Positions 1 to 8,360 are shown, numbered from the stretch's first letter. The stretch: 50,347 nt of DNA from Sphingomicrobium sp. (GCA_030447545.1 JAUJOV010000018.1:1-50347), one strand, 5' to 3'. Program-made: numbers and translations. Notes: generated by a model not told the origin, from the sequence alone.

Positions 1-380
1 GAATCCTGGCCCTTGGCGGAAACGTCACGGTCGACGAGCTCGATGATCGCGATCGCCGCCGAATCCGACGCCCGGATACCAGCCTTGATGATCCGGACAT
101 AGCCGCCGCTCCGCGCCGCGTAACGCGGGGCGATGACGTCGAACACTTTAACCAGCTGGGCATCGTCCATCAGCCGCGACTGGGCGAGGCGGCGGTTGGA
201 GAGGCCGCCGCGCTTGGCGAGCGTCACCAGCTTTTCGACATACGGGCGAAGCTCCTTCGCCTTGGCGAGCGTGGTGGTGATCTGCTCGTGCTTGATCAGC
301 GCCGCGGCCATGTTGCGGAACAGGGCGGCGCGATGGCTCGAGGTGCGCTGAAGCTTACGGCCGCCGACGCGGTGACGCAT
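1..380 (-). CDS. rplQ: 50S ribosomal protein L17 (partial, runs off the left edge)
   Basis: Reading leftward from an ATG at 378-380, the translation begins [19 protein letters not shown], the conserved start of bacterial L17, and continues with [23 protein letters not shown]-type sequence to the window edge (126 codons seen; no stop). L17 is a large-subunit protein near the peptide exit tunnel. A GGAGAAG ribosome-binding site lies 4-5 bases before the ATG. In most bacteria rplQ directly follows rpoA. Here no rpoA sequence lies upstream; instead there is a 142-bp gap with a promoter-like element and then an unrelated DUF922-like gene. Identity is certain from sequence; the 3' end is outside the window. 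Confidence 0.96.
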   Translation of the reverse strand, partial: MRHRVGGRKLQRTSSHRAALFRNMAAALIKHEQITTTLAKAKELRPYVEKLVTLAKRGGLSNRRLAQSRLMDDAQLVKVFDVIAPRYAARSGGYVRIIKAGIRASDSAAIAIIELVDRDVSAKGQD

Positions 381-483
381 GGTTCTTCTCCGTTCGTTCG
401 GGAGCCGTTCAAGGTACTCCCGGCCAGGCGGACTTAGTTAGCGGGAGCCGCCCTTTTTCCCGTCGCTTTGGTGCGAGCCGCGC

Positions 484-512
484 CTTCAAGCGGATGCGGA
501 CGCGCAAGTCAA
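484..512 (-). promoter_or_regulatory. Predicted sigma-70 promoter for rplQ
   Basis: On the minus strand TTGACT (507-512) is followed after 17 bases by TTGAAG (484-489). This is a good -35 and a weak -10 at optimal spacing, about 100 bp upstream of the rplQ start. It would explain transcription of rplQ without a preceding rpoA. Predicted from sequence only. Confidence 0.45.
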
Positions 513-522
513 GGTTCGGGGC

Positions 523-1173
523 TTACTGTGCCGGTGCTGCCGGAGCAGGCGGCGGCGGAGCCGCTACAGGCGGCGGCGGAGCCTTGGTGATCTCCGCGAT
601 CGCCCGGCTCGCTGCTGCGGCTGCGCCTTCGCAGCTGCTCGCCATCACCGCGCGCTCGACTTCGGAGAGCCGTTGGTATGGGCGAAGCAAGGCGGCCGCC
701 TGCTGTTGCTCGAGCGAAGCGACAAAGGCCTGCCATTGGGCAAGCACCGGAGCGGGCACCGCCTCCACGTTCACCAGCCTCGGCAGCACGACTTCGCTTT
801 TCAAGGTCGCGGTCGCACCCGTGACCTTGCAGGTCTCGCCCGTCGTGGCCTTCTTCAGGCTCGTTCCGATCGTCCAGCTCAGGGACGCGGGGATTGCCTT
901 TCCGGTCGCCGCATCCTTGGGCCGCTGAGCATCCATCGAGGCCTGGATCGCCTGGATGGTGTTGCCGCTTACGTCGTAATAGCGGATCACCACCCCCTGG
1001 ATCTGGGCCAGAGAAGCAGCCGGTGCGACTTGCGCAGGCACTTGGGCAGGCACTGGCGCGGGCGCGGGAGCGGGCGCGGGAGCGGGCGCGTAAGCGGTCT
1101 GAGCGGGAGCTGCGGCCGGAACGGCGGCGAGAGCTGCAAGCGCGATGTAACTGAAATCCGATGCCGTTTTCAC
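523..1173 (-). CDS. DUF922-like secreted protein with Pro/Ala-rich linker
   Basis: The start is taken as GTG at 1173 (VKTASDFSY...), preceded by a strong GGAGGAAC site; a longer frame upstream lacks such support. Layout of the 216-residue product: hydrophobic signal-like segment with an A-rich end near residue 24; an (AP)n/PV linker at about 28-50; a globular domain from about 55-190 opening with VVIRYYDVSGNT; and a Pro/Ala-rich tail. The YYDVSG opening, one Cys in a GETCKVT strand and the alternating beta pattern resemble DUF922, a family thought to be zinc-dependent proteases. Where DUF922 members carry HExxH, this protein reads EQQQA, so it is probably catalytically dead or differently employed. 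The role is unknown. Confidence 0.7.
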   Translation of the reverse strand: MKTASDFSYIALAALAAVPAAAPAQTAYAPAPAPAPAPAPVPAQVPAQVAPAASLAQIQGVVIRYYDVSGNTIQAIQASMDAQRPKDAATGKAIPASLSWTIGTSLKKATTGETCKVTGATATLKSEVVLPRLVNVEAVPAPVLAQWQAFVASLEQQQAAALLRPYQRLSEVERAVMASSCEGAAAAASRAIAEITKAPPPPVAAPPPPAPAAPAQ

Positions 1174-1428
1174 ATGTTCCTCCAACTGGGCCGAACTCTT
1201 CGCCGTGGCTGCGCCTAGCCGAAACAGCTCCGGTAGGGAACGGGCCAGATGCAGGGGCGGCAATATTCCTTTCGTCAGCCCAGGCGGCTGAGCTACAACG
1301 CCGGCCAGGGGGCCATGACGGACGTCTTTCTCTCGTACGCGCGGGCGAGCGACTGGCGGCAATCGGGCACCCTTCCCGATTATCGCCGCACAGATTGAAC
1401 GAGCAGGGCTCGGGCGGCGAAGCTGCCC

Positions 1429-1450
1429 GCAATGGGTGGAAAGCGGACAC
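1429..1450. repeat. Interspersed hairpin-type repeat, copy 1 (degenerate)
   Basis: Contains CGCAATGGGTGGAAAGCGGA, one variant of a short family seen at least six times in this window. The left arm is decayed here. It lies in the 294-bp gap between the DUF922-like gene and the lactamase-fold pseudogene, where I see no gene; minus-strand ORFs over it (MSAFHPLR...) are chance translations of the repeat. Confidence 0.6.
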
Positions 1451-1467
1451 TTCGTCGCTATGGTTAG

Positions 1468-2289
1468 ATGATGAAACCTCTGCTTGCGCTGTCGCTCATG
1501 TTTTCGATTGCTGGCACTGCGCTTGCGCAGACGCCGGCTACCACCGTGCGACCCCTGCAACTTTGGCGGCTTGATTGCGGAACTCTCGACGTGGATCTCG
1601 CCAGCTTTTCTGACACCGGGCTTTACGCAGGAGAGCGGCGAACACTGGCGGCGAGTTGCTACCTCATCAAGAACGGCGATCGGCTCCTGCTGTGGGACAC
1701 GGGGCTCGACGGAGCGTTGGCCGGCAAGGCCAAAGACGCGCAGGGGAGTTTCCTTCGCTAACGTATCGTGCCTCAGCTCGCGCGGATTGGAGTGAAACCT
1801 CAGGATGTGACCTTTGTGGGCATCAGCCACTATCACTACGACCACACCGGGTAGGCGGCCGACTTTCCTGGATCTACATTGCTCATCGGCAAGAAGGACT
1901 TCGACGTTGTAAAAACTCGCGAGCAGCTCAAGCCGCGTTTCGCGCCCTGGCTCACCGGCGGCGCCAAGGTGGAAGAAGTCACGAGCGACAAGGATGTGTT
2001 CGGAGACGGCCGCGTCACGATTCTGACACTGCCCGGGCACACTCCGGGGCATTCTGGCCTGCTGGTCAGGCTGGCGTCGGGGCCGGTGCTCCTATCGGGC
2101 GATCAGTATCACTTCGCGGAGCAGGTCGCGAACCGCGGGGTGCCGACATTCAACACCGATCGGGCGGACACGCTCGCTTCTCACGACCGGTTCGATCGGC
2201 TGGCCAAGAACATTGGCGCACGAGTGATCATTCAGCATGAGCCGCGTGACATCCCGAAGCTGCCGCCGTTTCCGCGCGCGGCGGAATAG
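1468..2289 (+). pseudogene. Metallo-beta-lactamase-fold protein (N-acyl homoserine lactonase type) with two in-frame stops
   Basis: One reading frame runs from ATG 1468 to TAA 2289 but is cut by TAA at 1759-1761 and TAG at 1852-1854. Read through, it encodes a signal peptide ending ALAQ, a first-strand region with SCYLIKNGDRLLLWDTG, the zinc motif HYHYDH (HxHxDH), the third histidine in GHTPGHSG, an Asp in SGDQYHF and a last His in IIQHEPRD. This is the secreted lactonase-like branch of the superfamily, whose members hydrolyse lactone or lactam rings. All metal ligands survive, so decay is recent or the stops are read errors. Both stops are one C-to-T change from glutamine codons, and HTGQAADF would fit the family at the second. 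There is no clear RBS at 1468. Confidence 0.75.
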
Positions 2290-2294
2290 GCGCT

Positions 2295-2324
2295 AATGTG
2301 TGCTTTGCGTGAAAAGCAGACCTC
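2295..2324. repeat. Interspersed hairpin repeat, copy 2
   Basis: Reads AATGTGTGCTTT, a short loop, then AAAAGCAGACCTC. This is the hairpin repeat with a few arm mismatches. It sits six bases after the lactamase-fold reading frame, exactly where the neighbouring minus-strand protease remnant ends. Confidence 0.6.
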
Positions 2325-2473
2325 AGCCGCAACGAGCTGCTCGATGAAGCTCCGCCCATGATTGTAATCGCCACCACCGCGCAGATCGATGATCAATCGA
2401 GGAGGGCGAGTGCGATCGAGCTCCGCCAGAAGCGCGCGCGAGTTCTCGGCGAGTTTGTCGTAGCTTCTCCAAT
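2325..2473 (-). pseudogene. Remnant of an S41-peptidase-like protein
   Basis: Immediately after the reductase stop, the minus strand encodes NWRSYDKLAENSRALLAEL followed by RLIIDLRGGGDYNHGR. A [LV]IDLR-N-GGGDY-type segment is typical of tail-specific (S41) protease relatives, which are normally several hundred residues long. Only about 50 residues are present, without a start, and the homology stops where the hairpin repeat at 2295-2324 begins. It is in frame with the shifted tail of the reductase gene, so automated annotation may fuse the two. I read it as a gene fragment. Confidence 0.45.
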
Positions 2474-2957
2474 TCACGTGACCCGGTATCGAACGAACAC
2501 ACAGCCGTGCGAAATCGGCCGTCCTTCGATCAGCTCGAGGTCGGCGCGCCGGCTCATCGGACGGAACAAGGGCGTCCCGTTCCCGAGCAGCAGCGGGTGT
2601 ATGGACAAGCCGATCTCGTCGACCACCCCGCCCTCGATGAGCGCACTGCCGAGTTCGCCGCCGCCCATGACGATGATGCCGCCGCCTGGCACTGCGGACC
2701 AGTTCCGCGCCTTTGGGTTTCTCGCTCATCGTACGGGAGAAAACGTAGCTGGTGATGCCCTTGGTCATCGCTCCGCCGCCCATCTTCAGTGAGAACTCAT
2801 AGGTCTTGCGGCCCATCAGGATCGTGTCGACGCCCTTCCAGCTCTCGGCCATGATGGCGTTGACGTCGTCGCTCATGCGAATCCAGTCGATCGCCTCGTC
2901 CGGACCGGCGATGTAGGCGTCGGCGCTGCACGCCGCGCCATAAGTGACCTTGCGCAT
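2474..2957 (-). CDS. Dihydrofolate reductase / RibD C-terminal family protein (frameshifted)
   Basis: Starts at ATG 2957 behind a consensus AAGGAGG site: MRKVTYGAACSADAYIAGPD, then SWKGVDTILMGRKTYEF and TSYVFSRTM. Near 2692-2700 the frame changes, and the family continues in a second frame with GGGIIVMGGGELGSALIEGG, HPLLLGNGTPLF and ends VRYRVT at 2474. Together this is about 160 residues, the normal length for these small NADPH-dependent reductases of the RibD C-terminal/DHFR-like group; the substrate is unknown in most. One indel accounts for the break, so the gene may be intact in the organism. Confidence 0.8.
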
Positions 2958-3304
2958 GCCCGCCTCCTTTGCACTTGTGCATTAGCGACCATCGCTCATG
3001 CGCCCAAGCGGGTCGAGCGGGGTTCGAAAGCAAACATGCCGCCAATGTGCGCAATGGGTGGAAGGCGGACATTGCTTATCTACGGGTGCAGATAAACGAA
3101 GACCGCCCAGGTTATGCTGATAATTCAAGGGCTAATCGTCTTTGGCATGGACGAGGGTAAACAAATCGTAAATTGTCATCGGTCTTTCGCGAGTCGGGAA
3201 GGCGGGGCAGAGAACTTCAAGGCTGTACGGGTGCCGCTTACGGCTCGGAGGAATCCGAGGCGTCGGCCTGCACGCGTGCCGGGCCGGTGCAAGGGGGCGG
3301 GAAC
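2958..3304. other. Intergenic region with hairpin repeat, copy 3 (3044-3073)
   Basis: No gene is seen in these 347 bp between the reductase and the RTX gene. The repeat at 3044-3073 pairs AATGTGCGC imperfectly with GGCGGACATT. An A/T-richer stretch near 3158-3180 upstream of the RTX gene could hold its promoter, but no clear -35/-10 pair is visible. The apparent 63-residue N-terminal extension of the RTX frame covering 3114-3304 is Arg-rich and unlike the family, so I do not count it as coding. Confidence 0.5.
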
Positions 3305-6300
3305 ATGCCAACGGTCGACGGCACGGGCGGGCGGCGAAAGGCTCGACGGCACATTGGGCGACGACGTCATCAACGGCTTTGGAGGCAATGACGCGCTCTT
3401 TGGTTACGACGGTCACGACACGCTCAATGGCGGTGACGGTAACGATTCTCTCGATGGTGGACTCGGCTCGGACACGCTGAACGGCGGAGCGGGCGACGAC
3501 AATTTGCAGAGTGGCGCGGGCGACGACGTCCTCGAGGGCGGCGACGGCAACGATTTCCTCTACGATTCGCAGGGCACGAACAGGATGCTCGGCGGCGGCG
3601 GCAGGGACACCATCCATGCCTTTGCTGGTGCGACCGTTGACGGCGGTGCTGACAACGACACCATCCTTGTCAGCAGCTCTAATGTTGCCATCACCACCGG
3701 CACCGGCAGCGATACGGTTAGACCCACCTATTTCCGTAATAGCTCAATCATCAGCGACTTCACGGTGGGCGACGGCGGCGACATTTTCGACCTGACCGAT
3801 CTCCTTTCGACCATGCCCAGCTATCCCGGCGGCAATCCATTCGCCACCGGCCATATGCGGCTCGTGCAGAGCGGCACGGACACGCTCGTCCAGGTCGACT
3901 ACGACGGGTCAGGCACTAGCCATTCCTTCATTACGATCGCGACTCTCCAGAGCGTCACCGCCACCGACCTGACGGCCTTCAACTTCGGCGGGTATGGTAC
4001 CGACGGATCGATCCAAACAACGCCGAGCGGGATCCCGGACTCTGCCTCCGGCGACGAGGAGACGCAACTTGCCGGCCAGGTCAGTGCGATCGATCCGGAC
4101 AGCGCCACGCTCACGTTCGCGGTTGCTCAGGGCCCGTCCAACGGCACACTGACGTTCAACAGCGACGGCACCTGGCGCTATACCCCGAACGCAAACTTCC
4201 ACGGCACGGACAGCTTCACCTTCACCGCGAACGACGGCACGGAGACCAGCACTCCGGCGACCGTCACTCTGACCGTCCGGCCGATCGAGGACGAAGCGAC
4301 CGGCACCCTCGTCGTCAACGGTCCAGCGGCCGAGGGTGGAACCTTGACTGCGTCACTCGACAGCCTCGCCGACGCCGACGGTGCAACCGGCACTGCATGG
4401 CAGTGGCAGGAACTGGTCAATGGCAGCTGGGTCGACATAAGCGGCGCGAACAGCGCGACCTTCTCCATCCCCTCGGACCAGAGCTACGTCGACAGGACGG
4501 TGCGCGTCGTCACCACCAGCGACTCGCTCGGCGGCACCACCACATTCGAGGGCTCCGGCCAACAGATTGCGAACGTCAACGATGCGCCGCTTATGCTCCT
4601 CGACGGCGCAGCCGGCACCGCGGGCACAAGCGTCGGCTACACGGAAAATGCCGGCGCAGTGGTGCTTGCTCCCGGGGCACGCATCACCGACGCCGACTCG
4701 GCCAACTTCGACGGCGGCATGCTCAACGTCAGCTTCGCCGCCACGGAGACCGAGGGCACCTTGAGCATTCAGAACCAAGGCACCGGTGCGGGCCAGATCG
4801 GCGTCAGCGGGACCGACGTCACTTGCGGCGGCGTCGTCATCGGCACGTTCAGCACGACTGGCGATGCGGGTTCCGACCTGGTCGTCTACCTCAACGCTTC
4901 GGCGACGCATGAGGCGGTGCAGGCGCTCACTCGTTCAATCACCTACACAAACCCGTCCGACGCTCCTTCGAGCGATCCAAGATCGGTGTCATTCGCGCTG
5001 GTCGACGGAGATGGCAGCGCGCTCGGTGGCTCCGACACCGTCATCGCGGTCGCGAACCTGTTGGTGACGGCTGTTCAGGACGTGCCGTCGCTTCCGGCCG
5101 ATGTTGACGGAGTGTCGGGTGCGAACATCAACGAGCATCTGGCAGTCGGCAGCGAGATCGGCCTCGGCGCCAACTCAAGCGACGCGGATGGCGACTCGAT
5201 CGAATATTATTTCCGCGACAGCTCGGGCAGCAGGGTCCAGACGCTCGGCCACTTCACCATCGATGCTGTAACGGGCGTGGTGACGCTCGCGGCGGCGGTG
5301 AACTATGAGCTGGCGACCAACCATGTGCTCACCGTCTACGCGAGCGACGGTTCGGCCGAATCCGCGACTGAATTCACAGTGGACGTGGCGGATGGCGTCG
5401 AGCATCTGTTCACTGCCGGCGACGACGTGATCGACTTCAACGCTTTGGCTGACGGGGCATACGATTTCGACGGCTTGCAATACGATGGGCTTGGCGGCGA
5501 CGAGTTCGTCATCCTGCCGGACCTGGCAAGCGTCGACAGCGGCAACCCCTGGGACTTCACGCAGATCTTCGACGCCGGCGACGGCAACGACCAGGTCACG
5601 GGCGGCGACGGCGAAGATCGGGTCAGCGGCGGCGTCGGCAACGACATGCTCCTTGGCCGCGACGGCAGTGACGAGCTCGACGGTGGTGGTGGCTATGACC
5701 ATCTCGACGGCGGAGCAGGCGCCGACTCCATGCGCGGCGGCGCGGGCAACGACACCTACATCGTCGACAATGCCGGCGACCGGGCGATCGAGGTCAGCTC
5801 CACCGGCGGCACCGATCTGGTCAGGAGCAGCATCAGCTTCTCGCTTGCGGCGAATGTGGAAAACCTGACGCTCACCGGCAAGCAATGCGATCAACGGAAC
5901 GGGCAACGGCGCAAGCAACCTGCTCAACGGCAATTCGGCGGCCAACACCCTCGACGGGCGCGCCGGCGCCGACTCCATGCGCGGCGGCGGCGGCAACGAC
6001 ACCTACATCGTCGACCATGCCGGCGACCGGGCCGTCGAGGTCAGCTCCACCGGCGGCACCGATCTGGTCAGGAGCAGCATCAGCTTCTCGCTTGCAGCGA
6101 ATGTGGAAAACCTGACGCTCACCGGCAGCAATGCGATCAATGGAACGGGCAATGCCCTTGATAATGTCATCGAGGGCAATGCCGGCGCCAATGTGCTCGA
6201 TGGCGGCGCGGGCTGGGACAGGCTCGTGGGCGGCGACGGCGGCGACACGCTACTGGGCTCTGAAGGAAGCGACCGGCTCGAGGGTGGCATCGGCAACGAC

Positions 6301-6594
6301 ATCCTCATCGGCGGCGCCGGCAACGATACGCTGATCGGCGGCGCGGGCGGCGACGTGTTCCGGATGCGGCCGGTGGAGCTGTCGTAGATGATCCGATCAT
6401 CGGCGTCCTGCGCGCTGGAGCCGGCGCGGAACGCGGAAGCGGAAAGCGTGCCGAGAGGGCCCACGGCGGTGAAGACATCCTGGTCAAGCTTCTATTACGA
6501 TGCCGATGGCGTGGGCGGAGCGGCGCAGGTCCTGTTCGCGACGGTGACGGCGGGAACCGCGCTTACCGGCGCCGACTTCCTGGTCGTCGGCTAA
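3305..6594 (+). CDS. Large RTX (hemolysin-type calcium-binding) protein with cadherin-like repeats, rearranged C-terminus
   Basis: I place the start at ATG 3305 (MPTVDGTGG) behind a GGGGGCGGG site. One missing base near 3330 shifts it into the long frame reading [20 protein letters not shown]. Order: N-terminal RTX nonapeptides (GGxGxDxL, about 3340-3560); a beta region; a Tandem-95/cadherin-like domain with SNGTLTF and [17 protein letters not shown] (about 4060-4270); a WQWQ-type repeat; a VNDAP-linked domain; another cadherin-like domain with NYE (about 5090-5400); then C-terminal RTX arrays with a 246-bp tandem duplication. An extra A near 5880 shifts the frame. The last 70 residues are scrambled by an inversion at 6363-6489; undoing it restores one frame ending in DFLVVG. 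Such proteins leave the cell by type I secretion; no secretion genes are nearby. Confidence 0.85.
5722..6126 (+). repeat. Tandem duplication (246-bp period) within the RTX C-terminus
   Basis: About 159 bp at 5722-5880 recur almost identically at 5968-6126, both encoding [31 protein letters not shown]. The period is 246 bp, exactly 82 codons, so frame is conserved. The two copies differ by a handful of substitutions and one inserted A at the end of copy 1 (GGCAAGCAA against GGCAGCAA). That insertion identifies the frameshift there as a single-base event. Confidence 0.85.
6363..6489. other. 127-bp micro-inversion inside the RTX gene
   Basis: On the plus strand the RTX frame is lost after GGAGGDVFR and regained at [14 protein letters not shown] (6490). 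The missing C-terminal segment is found reversed: the minus strand over 6489-6363 reads [13 protein letters not shown], then [10 protein letters not shown] and [19 protein letters not shown]. Restoring it joins GRI to FYYDADG, the standard order in this family, and the 127-bp length keeps a single open frame to the stop at 6594. Palindromes TCCGGA (6359-6364) and AAGCTT (6486-6491) lie on the two junctions. No long inverted repeats flank it. Confidence 0.8.
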
Positions 6595-6627
6595 GTCACC
6601 GGCAGACACCCGCTAGAAGCTTATGCT

Positions 6628-6650
6628 GCTTTGGGTGGAAAACGGACGTC
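6628..6650. repeat. Interspersed hairpin-type repeat, copy 4
   Basis: Reads GCTTTGGGTGGAAAACGGA with a decayed left arm, between the RTX stop and the end of the convergent HTH gene. Confidence 0.55.
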
Positions 6651-6656
6651 GGCGGG

Positions 6657-7253
6657 TCAGCGTGGCGGGCGGGGTCCGAATGCCGCGTGAAGAAGATAAG
6701 GCCGCCCCTCGCCCGAAATCGCCTCATATCGTTGCATCAGCGAGTCGAGTTCCGCGGCAAAGGCCTGTACCGCTTCCTCCTTCAGCCGCACCACATGCCA
6801 GAATTCGGCCGCCTTGCCGACCTTGCCTTTGACACCGAAAGTGGAGGCACGTGGAGCGCCGTCCTCGGCGTAGAAGAGCACTGCGGGTTCATCAGAGCTG
6901 AGCAGTTCGTTCAACAGGCTCCTGCGGAGCTCCGCTGCAAGGCTTTCTCCAGGAGCGGCTTCCATGAGCTCCAGGGGAACTAGGAAGCGCGATGCCACAG
7001 CGCGGTAATACTTAATGGGCCGGCCGCCGCGGCGGACCTCCCGTTCCACCTTCAACAGCTTACGCCGAGCCAAATCTGTCACATGATAGTGGACGTGGCC
7101 AACTGACCATTGTACTTCATGGGCAAGCTCCGAAACAGATTTGGCCTCGCAAATTAAGGAGAGGAGAAGACGCCGCTTCGATGTGTCCCAGAAGATGCGC
7201 GCGAGATTACGATCGTTTATGCGCAGCAAGCTACTCGAAATGTGCTCTTTCAT
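6657..7253 (-). CDS. ArsR-type winged-helix transcriptional regulator
   Basis: 198 residues from ATG 7253 (MKEHISSSLLRIN); the frame extends to 7289 but that start lacks an RBS. Residues about 15-85 form a winged helix: FWDTSKRRLLLSLICEAKSVSELAHEV, recognition-helix candidate GHVHYHVTDLARRKLL and a wing VEREVRRGGRPIKYYRAV. The rest has no motif I recognise (LFYAEDGAPRASTF, EEAVQAFAAELDSLMQRYE) and may bind a ligand or dimerise. The gene is divergent from the aspartyl protease gene with only 50 bp between starts, so it probably controls that gene and itself. Confidence 0.78.
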   Translation of the reverse strand: MKEHISSSLLRINDRNLARIFWDTSKRRLLLSLICEAKSVSELAHEVQWSVGHVHYHVTDLARRKLLKVEREVRRGGRPIKYYRAVASRFLVPLELMEAAPGESLAAELRRSLLNELLSSDEPAVLFYAEDGAPRASTFGVKGKVGKAAEFWHVVRLKEEAVQAFAAELDSLMQRYEAISGEGRPYLLHAAFGPRPPR

Positions 7254-7303
7254 TCGAATAGGCCGCCTTTTAGCCTCCAGGGGTCCCATAAAGGCGATCG
7301 AAA

Positions 7304-8242
7304 ATGAACATGAACAAAATGAGAGTGCAGGGATTGATGAGGTTTCTGCCCTTGGCGCTTCTTCTCCCAGCCCAAGCCGCGGCGGAGCCTACCACGCTGC
7401 CAGTCGATCTCAGCACTGGCCGTCCGATTGTCACTGCGCAGCTGAACTGCGAGCCTGTGAAGGTAATCTACGACACAGGCGGCCCGAACGGCACCAATAG
7501 TGGCGGCGTTACCGCAGCAACCGCCGTGCGGCTGAAGCTCGCCGTCACAGGCAAGAGCAAAGTGAATGGCCCAGAAGGCGGAACGCCGGCTGAGGTCGAT
7601 GTGCATCAGGCGCAGTCATTGCGCTTCGGCTCTTACCAAGCCGAGAATCTCTCTCTAGCCCGTAGCCAGAGTATACCTGGCGGCGACATATTGGTTGGAA
7701 ACTCCGTCTTCGGCCGGAGTGGCAAGATCTTGGAACTTGATCTCGCGGCGAAGCAGCTACGCCTTGTCGACGCGCCCACAGCGACGGTCGCCCAATGGTA
7801 TCCGCTAGCACCCAACGGACACCTGCACACCAGCATTGCGATCGGCGGCAAAACTTATCGAGCCGCGATCGATACCGGCTTTCCCGGGCAGCTCATGATT
7901 CCGAAGTCGCTAATGGACGAGGTACCGCTCGCTAGCGCACCGAAGGTGATCGGCCGTGCCCGCACCGTTAGTACCGAGTTCGAGGTGATGGGAGCAGACA
8001 TCACTGCGCACGTCTCCATCGGCGATGTGAAACTCCCCGTTTCAAGCGCGGCGTTCGGCCCTTTGCCACGGGTGGTGGTCGGAACGGCCGCTCTCAAAGA
8101 TTTGACAGTTCTGATTGACTGGAAAAACAAGCGCTTTGCGATCATTGAATCCAAGGCGGCAGCGGCAAAGCGATCTGATGCAAGGGCCAGATCGTCAGCC
8201 GGTGAGCAAACGGTCATCGCATTAGCCCCCGTAAGCAGATAA
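7304..8242 (+). CDS. Secreted retropepsin-like aspartyl protease with two DTG motifs
   Basis: A cleavable signal peptide (LPLALLLPAQAAA, cut near residue 28) leads into a 312-residue protein with two aspartyl-protease signatures: VIYDTGGPNG (about residue 56) and AAIDTGFPGQ (about 190). Each is followed by the beta/loop pattern of a retropepsin half, and the second is followed by GTAALKDLTVLIDW, matching the hydrophobic-hydrophobic-G motif. Two DTG halves in one chain imply a pepsin-like pseudo-dimer in the periplasm rather than a homodimer. The C-terminal 30 residues are Ala/Arg/Ser-rich. Start: ATG 7304 (MNMNK), with ATG 7310 and 7319 possible. Probably regulated by the divergent HTH protein. 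The substrate is unknown. Confidence 0.8.
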   Translation: MNMNKMRVQGLMRFLPLALLLPAQAAAEPTTLPVDLSTGRPIVTAQLNCEPVKVIYDTGGPNGTNSGGVTAATAVRLKLAVTGKSKVNGPEGGTPAEVDVHQAQSLRFGSYQAENLSLARSQSIPGGDILVGNSVFGRSGKILELDLAAKQLRLVDAPTATVAQWYPLAPNGHLHTSIAIGGKTYRAAIDTGFPGQLMIPKSLMDEVPLASAPKVIGRARTVSTEFEVMGADITAHVSIGDVKLPVSSAAFGPLPRVVVGTAALKDLTVLIDWKNKRFAIIESKAAAAKRSDARARSSAGEQTVIALAPVSR

Positions 8243-8330
8243 TCGCGCACATCGCTGAACAAACGTTCGCTTTCGGGCGAGTGGCTCGTGGTCGTGAGCG
8301 ACAGGAGATTCGCGCGAAGCTGTCAGGCCG

Positions 8331-8360
8331 AATGTCTGCTTTGGGTCGAAAGCAGACATT
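8331..8360. repeat. Interspersed hairpin repeat, copy 5 (perfect stem)
   Basis: AATGTCTGCTTT at 8331-8342 and AAAGCAGACATT at 8349-8360 are exact reverse complements around a GGGTCG loop: a 12-bp stem. This is the best-preserved copy and defines the family. It overlaps the last two bases of the small gene that ends at 8359. A more decayed relative may lie at 8262-8282. Confidence 0.8.

Noticed and set aside
3114-3304. N-terminal extension of the RTX protein
   Set aside because: Arg-rich and unlike RTX starts; ATG 3305 has an RBS and a family-like MPTVDGTGG start.
3132-6002. Long minus-strand ORFs under the RTX gene and other GC-rich genes
   Set aside because: They are shadows of coding strands with high GC third positions and no family-like motifs or ribosome-binding sites, except the true inverted segment at 6363-6489.
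6363-6489. Site-specific invertible switch with a recombinase
   Set aside because: No inverted repeats longer than a few bases at the ends and no invertase gene in the window.
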